Below, in pieces: positions 14,666-23,157 of a stretch of DNA of 34,868 bases. The stretch's first letter is position 1. Each line of letters begins with the position of its first letter. The stretch covers positions 1 through 34,868 of the forward strand of contig CAZEQD010000020.1 in assembly GCA_964514305.1 (NCBI GenBank), given 5' to 3'. A program made the translations under genes and the position numbers. The notes under the pieces were generated by a model. It was given only the letters and a program-made list of their open reading frames with translations, searched no databases and had not been told where the DNA came from. This stretch comes from CAZEQD01 sp964514305. GTDB taxonomy: Bacteria > Acidobacteriota > Aminicenantia > Aminicenantales > Aminicenantaceae.

Positions 14666-15019
14666 ATGAAATTCAAAACTATCCTTGGAAATATGGTGAA
14701 CCTCTACATAATCTTTTACAGCTTGAATTAATTTATCATCGTGACTACCTATGGCTGGGTAAACTCCGTCCTTAAAAAGCAAATAAGTCAGCTTGATAAA
14801 ATTACGGCAGATATCGTTCATTTTTTTGAGGGCAATTTCTTTTGGTTCTTTATAAGCTCCTTTGCATAGTCTGACTTTGGCTTTTGCCCGATTAATGTCC
14901 TCTATATCTTTGGCTGAGCGGTAAAGATAGACCTGGATGACAATGCCTTCATTGTCGAATTTCTCATGAATACGGTAAAAAATTTCATATTTATGACTCC
15001 TCTTTAAAAGTATTATAGT
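14666..15019 (-). pseudogene. Proline dehydrogenase remnant (internal fragment)
   Basis: Read on the minus strand, an open stretch of about 118 codons matches the middle-to-late barrel of proline dehydrogenase. It shows FDNEGIVIQVYLYRSAKDIE, then KVRLCKGAYKEPKEIALKK, then GVYPAIGSHDDKLI and KDSFEF. These correspond to the family motifs Q-x-Y-L-x-R, RL-x-KGAY-x-E and AIATHD. An intact enzyme has about 300 residues. Here the N-terminal part is replaced by an in-frame stop and AT-rich sequence beyond 15019, and the C-terminus breaks off at FEFH, 6 nt from the PPDK stop codon. The FAD and substrate barrel is incomplete, so it cannot be functional. The region 14661-15130 holds no other gene. Confidence 0.85.
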
Positions 15020-15130
15020 TTATATATTTATCGTATTAATTTATGTAATTTCAAGAAATAAATGAGAGAGCGAGCATCCCCAGAGAGTAAGGTTTACCAT
15101 TTGCCTTTTTTTTGATATGTATAGAACTTA

Positions 15131-16114
15131 ATGGTTAACCTGAGAGATTTATTGATCAGATGGCGGCTCAGAAAATTTACTTTGAAGTTCGTCTACAGTG
15201 ATAAATATTGGATGGTTAACCTTAACCAGCATGTCTTTCCCCTGGAAAAATACAGGCTTCTCTATGAAAAGTTAATCCGCTTAGGTGCTAAGAAAGCGAA
15301 TTTTCTTTCTCCCCAGCCAGTAAGTGATGATGAGCTCCTTTTGGTTCATACTCCTAAATACCTGAATAAATTGAAGACAGATTCTCTCTCTCAATCAGAA
15401 ATTTTAACTATAGAATTGCCTTACTCACCTCAGCTTCTGCAATTTGCCCTTTATCAAGTAGGAGGAACGGTACTGGCTGCTGAGACGGCTCTTAAAGAAG
15501 GCTTGGCTGTTCATCTAGGCGGTGGATTTCATCATGCTTTTCCTGATCATGGTGAGGGCTTTTGTATTGTGAATGATGTGGCTGTAGCTTTAGAGAAAAT
15601 GAAGCAGGAAGGGAAAATTCAAAAAGGGATGGTTGTTGACTGTGATGTTCATCAGGGAAACGGGACAGCTTCAATTTTTGCTAAGAAAGATTATGTTTTT
15701 ACTTTTTCAATTCATCAGATGGATATTTATCCTGCCCAAAAACCCCCCAGTTCTATGGACGTCGGTTTGTGGTCAGGGGATGGAGATGATAAATATTTAA
15801 CTGATCTTAAAGCTCATATTCCTCATATTTATCAAGAGTTTAAACCTGATATTATTTTATATTTGGCAGGAGCAGACCCTTACCAGAATGACCAGTTGGG
15901 AGGATTGAGACTAACTATGGAAGGTCTCAAAGAGCGAGATAGGTGGGTCATTGGCCAAGCTCGAGAGCTTGGCCTTCCGCTGGTTGTCCTCTTGGCCGGA
16001 GGCTATGCTTATGATGTTGAAGAAACAGTGGCTATCCATTTTAACACAATCCAGCTTGCTCAAAAGATTCATAGACGGCGGAAGAAAATATCTCCACTTC
16101 AGGATAGCCAATAG
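15131..16114 (+). CDS. Histone deacetylase / acetoin-utilisation family amidohydrolase
   Basis: This zinc enzyme family removes acyl groups from lysines or polyamines. Bacterial members such as AcuC deacetylate proteins; the substrate here is unknown. The 327-residue protein keeps the active site: LGGGFHHAFPDHGEGFC (129-145, His134 and His135), VDCDVHQGNGT (169-179, Asp172 and His174 as zinc ligands), AGADPYQNDQLGGL (246-259, Asp249 as third ligand) and LAGGYA (288-293, the Tyr that stabilises the oxyanion). There is no Shine-Dalgarno sequence before the ATG. A weak TTTACC / TATGTA promoter would place the transcript start almost at the start codon. It converges with the M20 peptidase gene, 15 bp apart. 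Confidence 0.93.
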   Translation: MVNLRDLLIRWRLRKFTLKFVYSDKYWMVNLNQHVFPLEKYRLLYEKLIRLGAKKANFLSPQPVSDDELLLVHTPKYLNKLKTDSLSQSEILTIELPYSPQLLQFALYQVGGTVLAAETALKEGLAVHLGGGFHHAFPDHGEGFCIVNDVAVALEKMKQEGKIQKGMVVDCDVHQGNGTASIFAKKDYVFTFSIHQMDIYPAQKPPSSMDVGLWSGDGDDKYLTDLKAHIPHIYQEFKPDIILYLAGADPYQNDQLGGLRLTMEGLKERDRWVIGQARELGLPLVVLLAGGYAYDVEETVAIHFNTIQLAQKIHRRRKKISPLQDSQ

Positions 16115-16129
16115 TTAAAGTTTGAATAT

Positions 16130-17359
16130 TTATGGTTGAAGGAAAATATGAGCAAAAACCTTGGCATCTCCAATCATATTGTCGATAATGCAGTATTCAT
16201 TGGGCTGATGGGCAGTTTCTTCCACTTTTGACCAGCAAGCAGCCTCGAAATTTTCTCTCCTGAAGATTGAAGCTACCGTTCCGCCCCCGATGCCAACGGC
16301 TTTCCCTTCCAGTCCGTAGACTTCTTTAATGGCTTTTTTTAAGACTTTGACCACCTCGGCTTCAGCTGGAGTTGGTGGAGCAGCTGGAGCTTTTTGTTGT
16401 TCTTCTAAGTTAATTTTAACTTTGAATTTATTTTCAATCCCGCCCATCATTTTTTTGATTTGGGCCTCAACCTCTGTGATTGAATGTTTGGGCAGGAGGC
16501 GGCAATCCATATAAAAGATATCTTCGCCGGGGATGGTATTGATATTAGGTACATTGGCTTCTTTTTTGGTTGGTTCGAAAGTAGAATTAGGAGGATCAAA
16601 AAGCTGGTCCTTATCAGGAAATAACTGGTGAAGCTGATCGAGTTCGGTGATTAAAAATGAGGCTGCTTTGAAGCTGTTAATCCCTCTTTCGGGAGTAGAG
16701 CCGTGAGCTTGCTGGCCGATGGTTGTAAATTTGAGCCAAAGAATGCTTTTTTCTGCTACTTCAATCATGGTTCCATATTTATTGCCGGCATCAGGAACAA
16801 TAATTATGTCTTGAGGACGAAAAGGATTTGAATGGCGAAGAACATAATCAATGCCTTTACCACTTCCAGTTTCTTCATCAGCTACGAGGGCTATACCCAC
16901 ATCATAACGAGGTAAAATTTTTTCCTCGTGAAAGGCTTTTAAAGCAAAAAGGGATGCAACCATATCCTGCTGATTGTCCTCAGTGCCTCGTCCGTATATT
17001 CTGCCTTCTTCGACCCAGGCTCGAAAGGGATCCCCTCTCCATTGAGCTAATTCTCCAGGAGGTACGATATCCATATGGGTCATCACCCAGATGGTTTTGG
17101 AGGAGCTTTGGCCTCGGTAGAAAGCTAATATATTGGGCCGATAACCAGCCGGAGCCTCCAAATCTGGAGCTTTAATGACTTCAATCTCCGTCAGGCCAAT
17201 TGTCTTTAAGAAATCAAGGAGAAAGTCTGCTCTTTTAGCTTCGCCTTGGCCACCACTTTGGGGAGATATAGCCGGTAAAGAACAAAGAGATATTTGCATA
17301 TCTATCATTTCATTCCGATATGAATCTATTTTATTGGTTATTTTGTCGAAATAATTCAT
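16130..17359 (-). CDS. M20-family metallopeptidase (dipeptidase / DapE-ArgE-like)
   Basis: M20 enzymes are di-zinc hydrolases that cleave dipeptides or N-acyl amino acids. The 409-residue protein shows the first metal ligand motif THMDIV (94-99, His95 and Asp97), GRGTEDNQQ (123-131, Asp128 as bridging ligand), DEETGS (161-166, Glu162 as base and Glu163), VPDAG (188-192, Asp190) and the last histidine in AHQPNEY (383-389, His384). The lid domain lies between about 200 and 315. I chose the ATG at 17359 because AAGGAG precedes it by about 8 nt. The frame continues 17 codons upstream to 17410 without such support. The exact substrate is unclear. Confidence 0.92.
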   Translation of the reverse strand: MNYFDKITNKIDSYRNEMIDMQISLCSLPAISPQSGGQGEAKRADFLLDFLKTIGLTEIEVIKAPDLEAPAGYRPNILAFYRGQSSSKTIWVMTHMDIVPPGELAQWRGDPFRAWVEEGRIYGRGTEDNQQDMVASLFALKAFHEEKILPRYDVGIALVADEETGSGKGIDYVLRHSNPFRPQDIIIVPDAGNKYGTMIEVAEKSILWLKFTTIGQQAHGSTPERGINSFKAASFLITELDQLHQLFPDKDQLFDPPNSTFEPTKKEANVPNINTIPGEDIFYMDCRLLPKHSITEVEAQIKKMMGGIENKFKVKINLEEQQKAPAAPPTPAEAEVVKVLKKAIKEVYGLEGKAVGIGGGTVASIFRRENFEAACWSKVEETAHQPNEYCIIDNMIGDAKVFAHIFLQP

Positions 17360-17676
17360 AGCCTCACTCCTTGTCTCTGCCATCATAGCACCGGCCTCAC
17401 CGAGAAGCAAGCTCTATACTTTTTTTTCTTTATTAAGCATTCACAAAATCATGATAAATAATATAATAATGAGCAAAGTTATCTTTAGGGACAGCGATTT
17501 CCCTCCATTTGATGCCCATAGTGGAAGGTGGGGAGTGTCTTGGCCAGGATGGAAGGAAATCGCAGCACCACCTCATTTCTTTTTTTGCAAAATTTCACTC
17601 AAGACGGTTGGGGAAAAGCCTTCTCTTCTTTTCCTTTCCTTGACTTTTCATTATATTGTGAATACATTTACTCAGG
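17360..17676. other. Intergenic region without a recognised gene
   Basis: This 317-bp gap separates the M20 peptidase from the polysaccharide operon. Several short frames exist in both directions, but none has a family motif or a ribosome-binding site that I would trust. The right end holds the candidate promoter at 17640-17668. The left end should contain the M20 promoter; TATAGA on the minus strand near 17411 is a candidate -10 without a good -35. Confidence 0.5.
17640..17668 (+). promoter_or_regulatory. Candidate promoter of the polysaccharide operon (leaderless start?)
   Basis: TTGACT (17640-17645) and TACATT (17663-17668) are separated by 17 nt. The predicted start, near 17675, lies 0-2 nt from the ATG at 17677, which would make the first glycosyltransferase mRNA leaderless. 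Confidence 0.45.
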
Positions 17677-18810
17677 ATGCGCCTCGGATTTGATATCCGT
17701 CCCTTCCTCAAGGAAGAAACTGGGGTCGGTATTTACTTTAAGAATTTGCTTTTTTCTCTGGCTCAAATTGACCAAAATAATGAATACTGCCTTTTTTCTT
17801 CATCCTTTAAAGATCGTTTCCCTGCTCATAAGATTCCACCTTTTATCCAAAAAGATTTTCGAGATTTCCATTTGCCGGTAAAGTTGGTCAATTTCTGCTG
17901 GTATCGTTTAGGTTGGCCTTCTCTTGATTTTTTTTTCAGAAAAAAAATAGATCTCAGCCATTCTCCTACTCCTTTGCCCCTCCCAGGCAGCGGCAAAAAA
18001 ATAGTGACTGTTTACGACCTTTTTTTTGTAGAATCGCCCTTTTTAAGCAATAAAGAGGCTAAAAGAGATTTCCTGCCCGAGGTTGAATCTTCTCTGGAGA
18101 GAGCTGATGGCGTTATAACTATTTCTCGTTTTACTAAAAATAAGATTATTAATAAATTTAGAGTTGAGGAAAGTAAAATCCGAGTCGTCTATTTGGGCTT
18201 TGATCATCATTTTTGGCAACAAATATCTGAGGCGCAACTTTTTCGTTTGAAGTCGAAATACAAATTGCCCTCTTCTTTTATTCTTTTTGTCGGTGCTCTG
18301 GAGCGACGAAAAAACCTTCCTTCTTTAATAAAAGCTCTAAAAATTATCCATGCTCAGCGAGTTAGCATCCCTCTCTTTTTAATTGGGCCTAAAGGCGAAG
18401 CTTATAACCAAATAAAAGAGGAAATAAAGAGGCAGTCTCTTTCTGATTGGGTGAAAATGCTGGGATACATCCAGGAGGAAGAGTTGAAGGGCTTTTTCAG
18501 GTTGGCTACCCTGCTGGTTGTTCCTTCCCTAGAGGAGGGCTTTGGTTTGCCTGTGGTTGAGGCCTTGGCTAGCGGTCTGCCAGCCGTTATCTCCAGGGGG
18601 GGAGCTTTGCCCGAAGTGGCCCAGGAGGCTGCTCTTTATTTTAACCCACTCCAGCCTGAAGACATAGCCAATCAAATTCTTAGAGTCCTGCGGGATAAAA
18701 AATTAGCCCAATCATTAATAGCCAAGGGTCGTCAAAGAGCCAAAGACTTTAGCTGGTTAAAGACAGCCAGCCAAACTCTTGATTTTTATTATCAGGTAGC
18801 TGCAAGTTGA
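17677..18810 (+). CDS. Glycosyltransferase family 4 (GT-B fold)
   Basis: This retaining glycosyltransferase is likely to add one sugar to a lipid-linked oligosaccharide at the cytoplasmic side of the inner membrane. The 377-residue protein has the N-terminal GxGxY-type loop EETGVGIYFKNLL (13-25). The C-terminal donor domain has FVGALERRKN (204-213) and the E-x7-E motif EEGFGLPVVE (Glu287 and Glu295). The sugar and acceptor cannot be told. No Shine-Dalgarno sequence precedes the ATG. It is the first gene of a run of six that overlap or nearly touch. Confidence 0.9.
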   Translation: MRLGFDIRPFLKEETGVGIYFKNLLFSLAQIDQNNEYCLFSSSFKDRFPAHKIPPFIQKDFRDFHLPVKLVNFCWYRLGWPSLDFFFRKKIDLSHSPTPLPLPGSGKKIVTVYDLFFVESPFLSNKEAKRDFLPEVESSLERADGVITISRFTKNKIINKFRVEESKIRVVYLGFDHHFWQQISEAQLFRLKSKYKLPSSFILFVGALERRKNLPSLIKALKIIHAQRVSIPLFLIGPKGEAYNQIKEEIKRQSLSDWVKMLGYIQEEELKGFFRLATLLVVPSLEEGFGLPVVEALASGLPAVISRGGALPEVAQEAALYFNPLQPEDIANQILRVLRDKKLAQSLIAKGRQRAKDFSWLKTASQTLDFYYQVAAS

Positions 18811-19958
18811 GAAGAAATATCCTTTTTGTTTCTCATTCAGCCGAACTTAATGGAGCTGAAAGAATGTTACTTCAAATTCTTAGAAATATTGACCGTAAGA
18901 GATTCAATTCCCTTCTTGTCCTGCCTGCTCCAGGCATTTTAAAGGAGAAAGCAGAAGAATCAGGAATTGAAGTTAAAATTATTCCTTATAAATGGTGGCT
19001 ATCCGAAGAATGGCAAGTATGGAAGCAGCCTTTCTCCTGGTTGTGGAATATAAAAAGTATAATTCGTTTGCTGAAATTCATCAAAGAGAGGCAAATTTCC
19101 CTTGTTTTCACTAATTCTGTGGCAGTTTTTAGCGGAGCCTGGGCGGCTAAAATAACCAAAGTTGGCCATATCTGGTCAATTCATGAAATTCTCGATGGTC
19201 AAGAAAGAATTCTTCATTTCTGGCTGGGGAAAAGAATTCTAATTAAACTGATTGACTGGCTCTCAACCGCAATTGTGGTTAATTCTAAAGCCAGCCGGAG
19301 ATCTTTTCCAAATAATAAAAAAGTAAGACTTATTTATGGAGGATTTGAGCTGCCCCAGTTAAGCCTGGCTTCTTCCCAGACTATTCGCCGCAAACTAGGG
19401 CTGAGACAAGAAGATTTTGTTTTAGGGATAGTGGGCAAAATTTACAAAGGTAAAGGCCAAGAGGAAGTAATTCAGGCCGTGGCTTATTTAAAAGAGCATT
19501 TACCTCAGGTTAAGCTTTTGATTGTGGGTGAAGTTAAGGATAAAAGATATTACCGGAAGTTAAAGAGAATAACAAAAAAATTAGGTTTAGAGGGAAAAAT
19601 CAAATTTACTGGCTATCAGCACGATATTTTCTCTCTCCTCGGAGCCATGGATTTATTGATAGTAGCTTCCAGGGTTGATTCTTTAGGTTTAGCTGCTCTA
19701 GAAGCCATGGCTGTTTCTACTCCCGTTTTAGCGGTTAGAGCTGGCGGTTTATCTGAAATTATTAAGGATGGAGACAATGGCTTTTTAGTGGAAAGTAACC
19801 GGCCAGGAATTTTAGCCGAAGCAGTAGAATCACTTTGGCGTCATCCTTCCCGACTAAAAGAAGCAAGTCAAAGAGCAATATCCACTCTAAAAGATAAATT
19901 TTCTTTAAGCCGTTATATTTTGAGGATTGAACAACTCTTGGATGAGTATGGTGAATAA
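18807..19958 (+). CDS. Glycosyltransferase family 4 (GT-B fold), altered E-x7-E motif
   Basis: The 383-residue protein is the second GT4-type enzyme of the cluster. The N-terminal acceptor domain has the HSAELNGAERMLLQ loop (10-23). The donor domain has GIVGKIYKGKGQEE (207-220) and SRVDSLGLAALEAMA (288-302), where the first Glu of the usual E-x7-E is Asp291 and the second is Glu299. It probably starts at a TTG that overlaps the previous stop as TTGA, with AGGTAG about 8 nt upstream. Asp for Glu is tolerated in some GT4 enzymes, so activity is still plausible. Confidence 0.88.
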   Translation: MRRNILFVSHSAELNGAERMLLQILRNIDRKRFNSLLVLPAPGILKEKAEESGIEVKIIPYKWWLSEEWQVWKQPFSWLWNIKSIIRLLKFIKERQISLVFTNSVAVFSGAWAAKITKVGHIWSIHEILDGQERILHFWLGKRILIKLIDWLSTAIVVNSKASRRSFPNNKKVRLIYGGFELPQLSLASSQTIRRKLGLRQEDFVLGIVGKIYKGKGQEEVIQAVAYLKEHLPQVKLLIVGEVKDKRYYRKLKRITKKLGLEGKIKFTGYQHDIFSLLGAMDLLIVASRVDSLGLAALEAMAVSTPVLAVRAGGLSEIIKDGDNGFLVESNRPGILAEAVESLWRHPSRLKEASQRAISTLKDKFSLSRYILRIEQLLDEYGE

Positions 19959-20856
19959 AGGAGGGTCCAAACCAGAATTATCTGTAGTTGTAGTAAACTA
20001 CAATGACAGGCAAAATCTGGGCCAGAGTTTAGCTGCTCTTATCCAAGGGCGGCTTGACTTTGCTTATGAAATAATCGTCGTTGATAATAATTCTTCAGAT
20101 GGAAGCAGGGCTTATCTGGAGAAGAGCTTTCCTCGGATAAAACTTATTTTTAACCGGGAAAATAGAGGATTTGCCCGGGCCTGCAATCAAGGGATAAGAG
20201 CCAGCCGTGGCCATTACCTCCTTATATTAAATCCCGATGCTATTATTGAGGCTCCGGCTTTGAACTTGCTGATGAGAGAGATTAGATCAAACCCAAGCGT
20301 GGCTGCGGTCGGGCCAGGCCTTTTTAGAGATTACAGCCGCTACCAAGTTTCTTTCGGGGGAAAACCCACTTTTGGCCGGGAACTCTTGCAGAAGTGTTTA
20401 TTAAATTACTGGCTAAGATTAAGGTTAAAATTGTCTTCAACCAGGAGAGAGGTGAGCTGGCTGAGTGGAGCCTGCCTTTTGGTCAGGCGTCAGGCTTTGG
20501 AGGAGGTTGGTCTTTTCGATGAAAAATTTTTTCTCTATTTTGAAGATATTGATCTTTGCCTGAGGATGAAGGCTAAGGGCTGGAAGCTTATTTATCTTCC
20601 CCAAGTCAAAGTTTATCATCAGGAAGGAGCTTCTACAGTTAAGCTAGGCCTTGGCCGTCGTTTTGCCTACCGTCAAAGTCAGCTTTATTTTTACCGCAAG
20701 CATAACTCAAAATTCTCTTATTATCTTCTTTATTTTTATCTTTTAATAAATTTTTCAGCTCTCTTTCTTGAGGAAAAACTAAAGAAGGACAAAAAGAGAG
20801 TAAAAGCAGCTGTTTTTTTTAAATTGTTAAGGAAAAGTCAGCATGGGCAGAATTAA
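19948..20856 (+). CDS. Glycosyltransferase family 2 (rhamnosyltransferase-like)
   Basis: This is a GT-A fold, inverting enzyme of the WbbL-like GT2 group. From the ATG at 19948 (302 residues) it shows ELSVVVVNYND near the start, VVDNNSSDGS (44-53), ENRGFARACNQG (71-82), LNPDA (94-98, in the DxD position), WLSGACLLVRR and EDIDLCLR (199-206, acid for the catalytic base). A basic C-terminal tail with a hydrophobic stretch may touch the membrane. The start is uncertain: TTG 19927, ATG 19942, ATG 19948 and GTG 19951 are all in frame and overlap the previous gene. AAGGAGGG at 19957-19964 is not followed by a start codon in frame. Confidence 0.9.
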   Translation: MVNKGGSKPELSVVVVNYNDRQNLGQSLAALIQGRLDFAYEIIVVDNNSSDGSRAYLEKSFPRIKLIFNRENRGFARACNQGIRASRGHYLLILNPDAIIEAPALNLLMREIRSNPSVAAVGPGLFRDYSRYQVSFGGKPTFGRELLQKCLLNYWLRLRLKLSSTRREVSWLSGACLLVRRQALEEVGLFDEKFFLYFEDIDLCLRMKAKGWKLIYLPQVKVYHQEGASTVKLGLGRRFAYRQSQLYFYRKHNSKFSYYLLYFYLLINFSALFLEEKLKKDKKRVKAAVFFKLLRKSQHGQN

Positions 20857-22015
20857 AGTAATGGCCATGATCGACCGGCCGTTTTTAGGAGGGGGCCAGG
20901 TTAATCTCCTGGCTCTGGCTCGAAATTTAGATAGAACAGAGTTTGAAGTTAGTGTCTGTTCTCAACCAGGGGGAGCCTTAGAAGAAGAAGTAAGAAAAAG
21001 CAACATAGATTTTTTCCCCATCAGCTTTCAAAAGAAAAATTGGATAAAAGTAGTAAGGCAAATAAGACTACTACTGGAACAAAAGGAAGTGAATATCCTT
21101 CATACTCATGGAGGGGTAGCTGGTTTATTTGGCCGCTGGGCTGGCCGCAGGATTAAAAACCTGATTTTAATCCACAGCCTACATGGTATCCATTACCTCC
21201 ATTACAGAAATCCATTATTAAAAGCAGGCGCTTGTTGGCTGGAGAGATATTTCTCCAGTTTTACAGATCAGGTAATATGTGTTTCTGAAGGAGACAGACA
21301 AAAGGCTATAGATTATAAGCTTGTCCCTGAAGAAAAGGTTACTGTAATTCATAACGGCTTAGATTTTGATACTTTTAATAAGGTGAACAATAGGGTGAAC
21401 AAGAAAATTCCTTTTTATCTAAAACCATCATCTCCAGTTGTAGGCAGCGTTGCTCGACTTCACCGCCAGAAAGGTTTGATCTATCTTCTCCAGGCTGTTC
21501 CTCAAATTGCTAAGGTTTTTCCTGAGGTTAAAATTTTAATAATCGGAGGGGGACCGTTGGGAGCCAAGCTGAGTAGACAAGCAGCTAAATTGGGGCTGGG
21601 AAAGATTGTAAGTTTTTTAGGAGAAAGGCAAGATGCAGCTCATCTGCTGTCAACATTTGACGTTTTTGTTCTGCCATCTCTCTGGGAAGGATTTCCCTAT
21701 GTTCTCCTGGAAGCAGCAGCTATGGCCAAGCCTGTGGTCGCTACAAGAGTCAGCGGTTCTACCGAAATAATTAAGGACAAAAAGACTGGAATCTTAGTGC
21801 CTCCGCGCAGGCCCGATAAATTAGCTCAAGCTGTGATTAAGCTTCTCCAACAGAGAGAATATGCCCAAAATTTAGGTCAATCCCTAAAAAAGAATATTTG
21901 CCAGCGGTTCACCTTGTCCCAAATGGTTGGTAGGATTCAGAAGCTTTATTTAAGACTTTATCAAAAAAAACAGAAGGAAGAACCTTCTCCACTATCTCCG
22001 CCAATTGACAATTAA
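20843..22015 (+). CDS. Glycosyltransferase family 4 (GT-B fold)
   Basis: The 390-residue protein has the acceptor-domain loop IDRPFLGGGQVNLLALA (10-26). The donor domain has ARLHRQKG (204-211), IIGGGPLG (233-240) and the E-x7-E motif in SLWEGFPYVLLEAAAM (279-294, Glu282 and Glu290). It starts 14 nt inside the end of the GT2 gene, with AAGGA 9 nt upstream of the ATG. Residues 180-187 (KVNNRVNK) come from a short imperfect in-frame duplication at the interdomain linker. The acceptor and sugar are not predictable. Confidence 0.9.
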   Translation: MGRIKVMAMIDRPFLGGGQVNLLALARNLDRTEFEVSVCSQPGGALEEEVRKSNIDFFPISFQKKNWIKVVRQIRLLLEQKEVNILHTHGGVAGLFGRWAGRRIKNLILIHSLHGIHYLHYRNPLLKAGACWLERYFSSFTDQVICVSEGDRQKAIDYKLVPEEKVTVIHNGLDFDTFNKVNNRVNKKIPFYLKPSSPVVGSVARLHRQKGLIYLLQAVPQIAKVFPEVKILIIGGGPLGAKLSRQAAKLGLGKIVSFLGERQDAAHLLSTFDVFVLPSLWEGFPYVLLEAAAMAKPVVATRVSGSTEIIKDKKTGILVPPRRPDKLAQAVIKLLQQREYAQNLGQSLKKNICQRFTLSQMVGRIQKLYLRLYQKKQKEEPSPLSPPIDN

Positions 22016-22033
22016 GAGTCGCCCTTTTATAAT
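22005..22033 (+). promoter_or_regulatory. Perfect-consensus internal promoter, possibly leaderless
   Basis: TTGACA (22005-22010) and TATAAT (22028-22033) are both perfect and 17 nt apart. The predicted start (22040-22042) coincides with the ATG at 22042. No ribosome-binding site precedes that ATG. Confidence 0.75.
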
Positions 22034-22041
22034 CAACCTCA

Positions 22042-23157
22042 ATGGAGAAAGCCAAAGTCGCTCTGGTTCATGACTGGTTGACTGGACGCCGGGGAGGGGA
22101 AAAAGTTTTAGAGGTTTTAGCCGAGATATTTCCCCAAGCACCTATCTTTACCCTTTTTCATTTTCCGCGGAGCCAGGTGGAAGAGATTGAAAAAAGAAAA
22201 GTCATCACTAGTTTTCTCCAGCATCTGCCTTGGTTGAGGAAAAGGTATCGTTTCTATTTGCCCCTCTTTCCTCTTGCTGTAGAACTTTTCAACCTCGAAG
22301 ACTATGATTTAATTATATCCAGCTCTCACTGTGTGGCCAAAGGTATTATTCCTCATCCCCACTCGCTTCATATCTGTTATGTTCATTCACCAGTGCGCTA
22401 TGGTTGGAATCAGTACTTTTCTTATTTTTCTCCTGAAAAATTAAACTTTTTCTCCCGCTTTTTAATTCCTCCTATCATCCATTATTTAAGATTCTGGGAT
22501 ACAGCTTCTTCTCATCGTGTTGATTATTTTATTGCCAATTCCAAAAACGTAGCCTCCAGAATTGAAAAGTACTACCGCCGCCCAGCAGACATTATTCATC
22601 CTCCGGTTGATACTCAATTTTTTAAACCTGGCAGCCAGAGTCAAACATATTATTTAATCGTTTCAGCCCTTGTTCCTTACAAGAGAATAGACCTGGCTGT
22701 TGAGGCTTTTAATAGGATTGGAGAGAAGCTGAAGATTGTCGGCCAAGGGCCTGAATTTAAAAAATTAAAAAAGATGGCTGGTTCAAATATTGAATTTTGC
22801 GGTTCTCTGGCCGATGATAAGCTTCTTCAGGTTTATCAACAAGCAAAAGCTTTAATTCTGCCGGGAGAAGAAGATTTCGGCATCACTTCTTTAGAAGCCC
22901 AGGCCTGCGGCATTCCTGTCATTGCTTATGGCCGGGGTGGGGCTACTGAAAGCATAGTTGAAGGTCTTAGCGGGCTTTTTTTCCCTGAATTGAGGGTGGA
23001 GAGCCTGCTTGAAGCTCTTGACAAATTTCAGGCCATAGAATTTAATAAAACTAAAATAAGAGGCAATGCTTTAAAGTTTTCAAGAGATAAGTTTAAGGTA
23101 AAATTAGCCGCTTACTTTCGTCGAAAGTGGCAGGAGCATCAAAGCCAGAATGATTAA
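22042..23157 (+). CDS. WbaZ-like mannosyltransferase (GT4)
   Basis: The 371-residue protein belongs to the GT4 group that contains O-antigen mannosyltransferases such as WbaZ. It has the characteristic start VHDWLTGRRGGEKVLE (9-24), YVHSPVRYGW (113-122), SALVPYKRID (208-217), and the E-x7-E motif EDFGITSLE (Glu277 and Glu285) in the donor domain. GDP-mannose as donor is inferred from the subgroup. A 26-nt gap separates it from the previous glycosyltransferase and holds most of a perfect consensus promoter, so it can be expressed apart from the upstream genes. No Shine-Dalgarno sequence is present. Confidence 0.9.
   Translation: MEKAKVALVHDWLTGRRGGEKVLEVLAEIFPQAPIFTLFHFPRSQVEEIEKRKVITSFLQHLPWLRKRYRFYLPLFPLAVELFNLEDYDLIISSSHCVAKGIIPHPHSLHICYVHSPVRYGWNQYFSYFSPEKLNFFSRFLIPPIIHYLRFWDTASSHRVDYFIANSKNVASRIEKYYRRPADIIHPPVDTQFFKPGSQSQTYYLIVSALVPYKRIDLAVEAFNRIGEKLKIVGQGPEFKKLKKMAGSNIEFCGSLADDKLLQVYQQAKALILPGEEDFGITSLEAQACGIPVIAYGRGGATESIVEGLSGLFFPELRVESLLEALDKFQAIEFNKTKIRGNALKFSRDKFKVKLAAYFRRKWQEHQSQND

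Noticed and set aside
17451..17693. 80-codon plus-strand frame before the polysaccharide operon
   Set aside because: There is no ribosome-binding site or family motif, it overlaps the start of the first glycosyltransferase in another frame, and its composition looks random.
19957..19964. AAGGAGGG as ribosome-binding site of the GT2 gene
   Set aside because: No ATG, GTG or TTG in frame follows within the usual distance, and conserved GT2 sequence begins soon after, so translation must start upstream.
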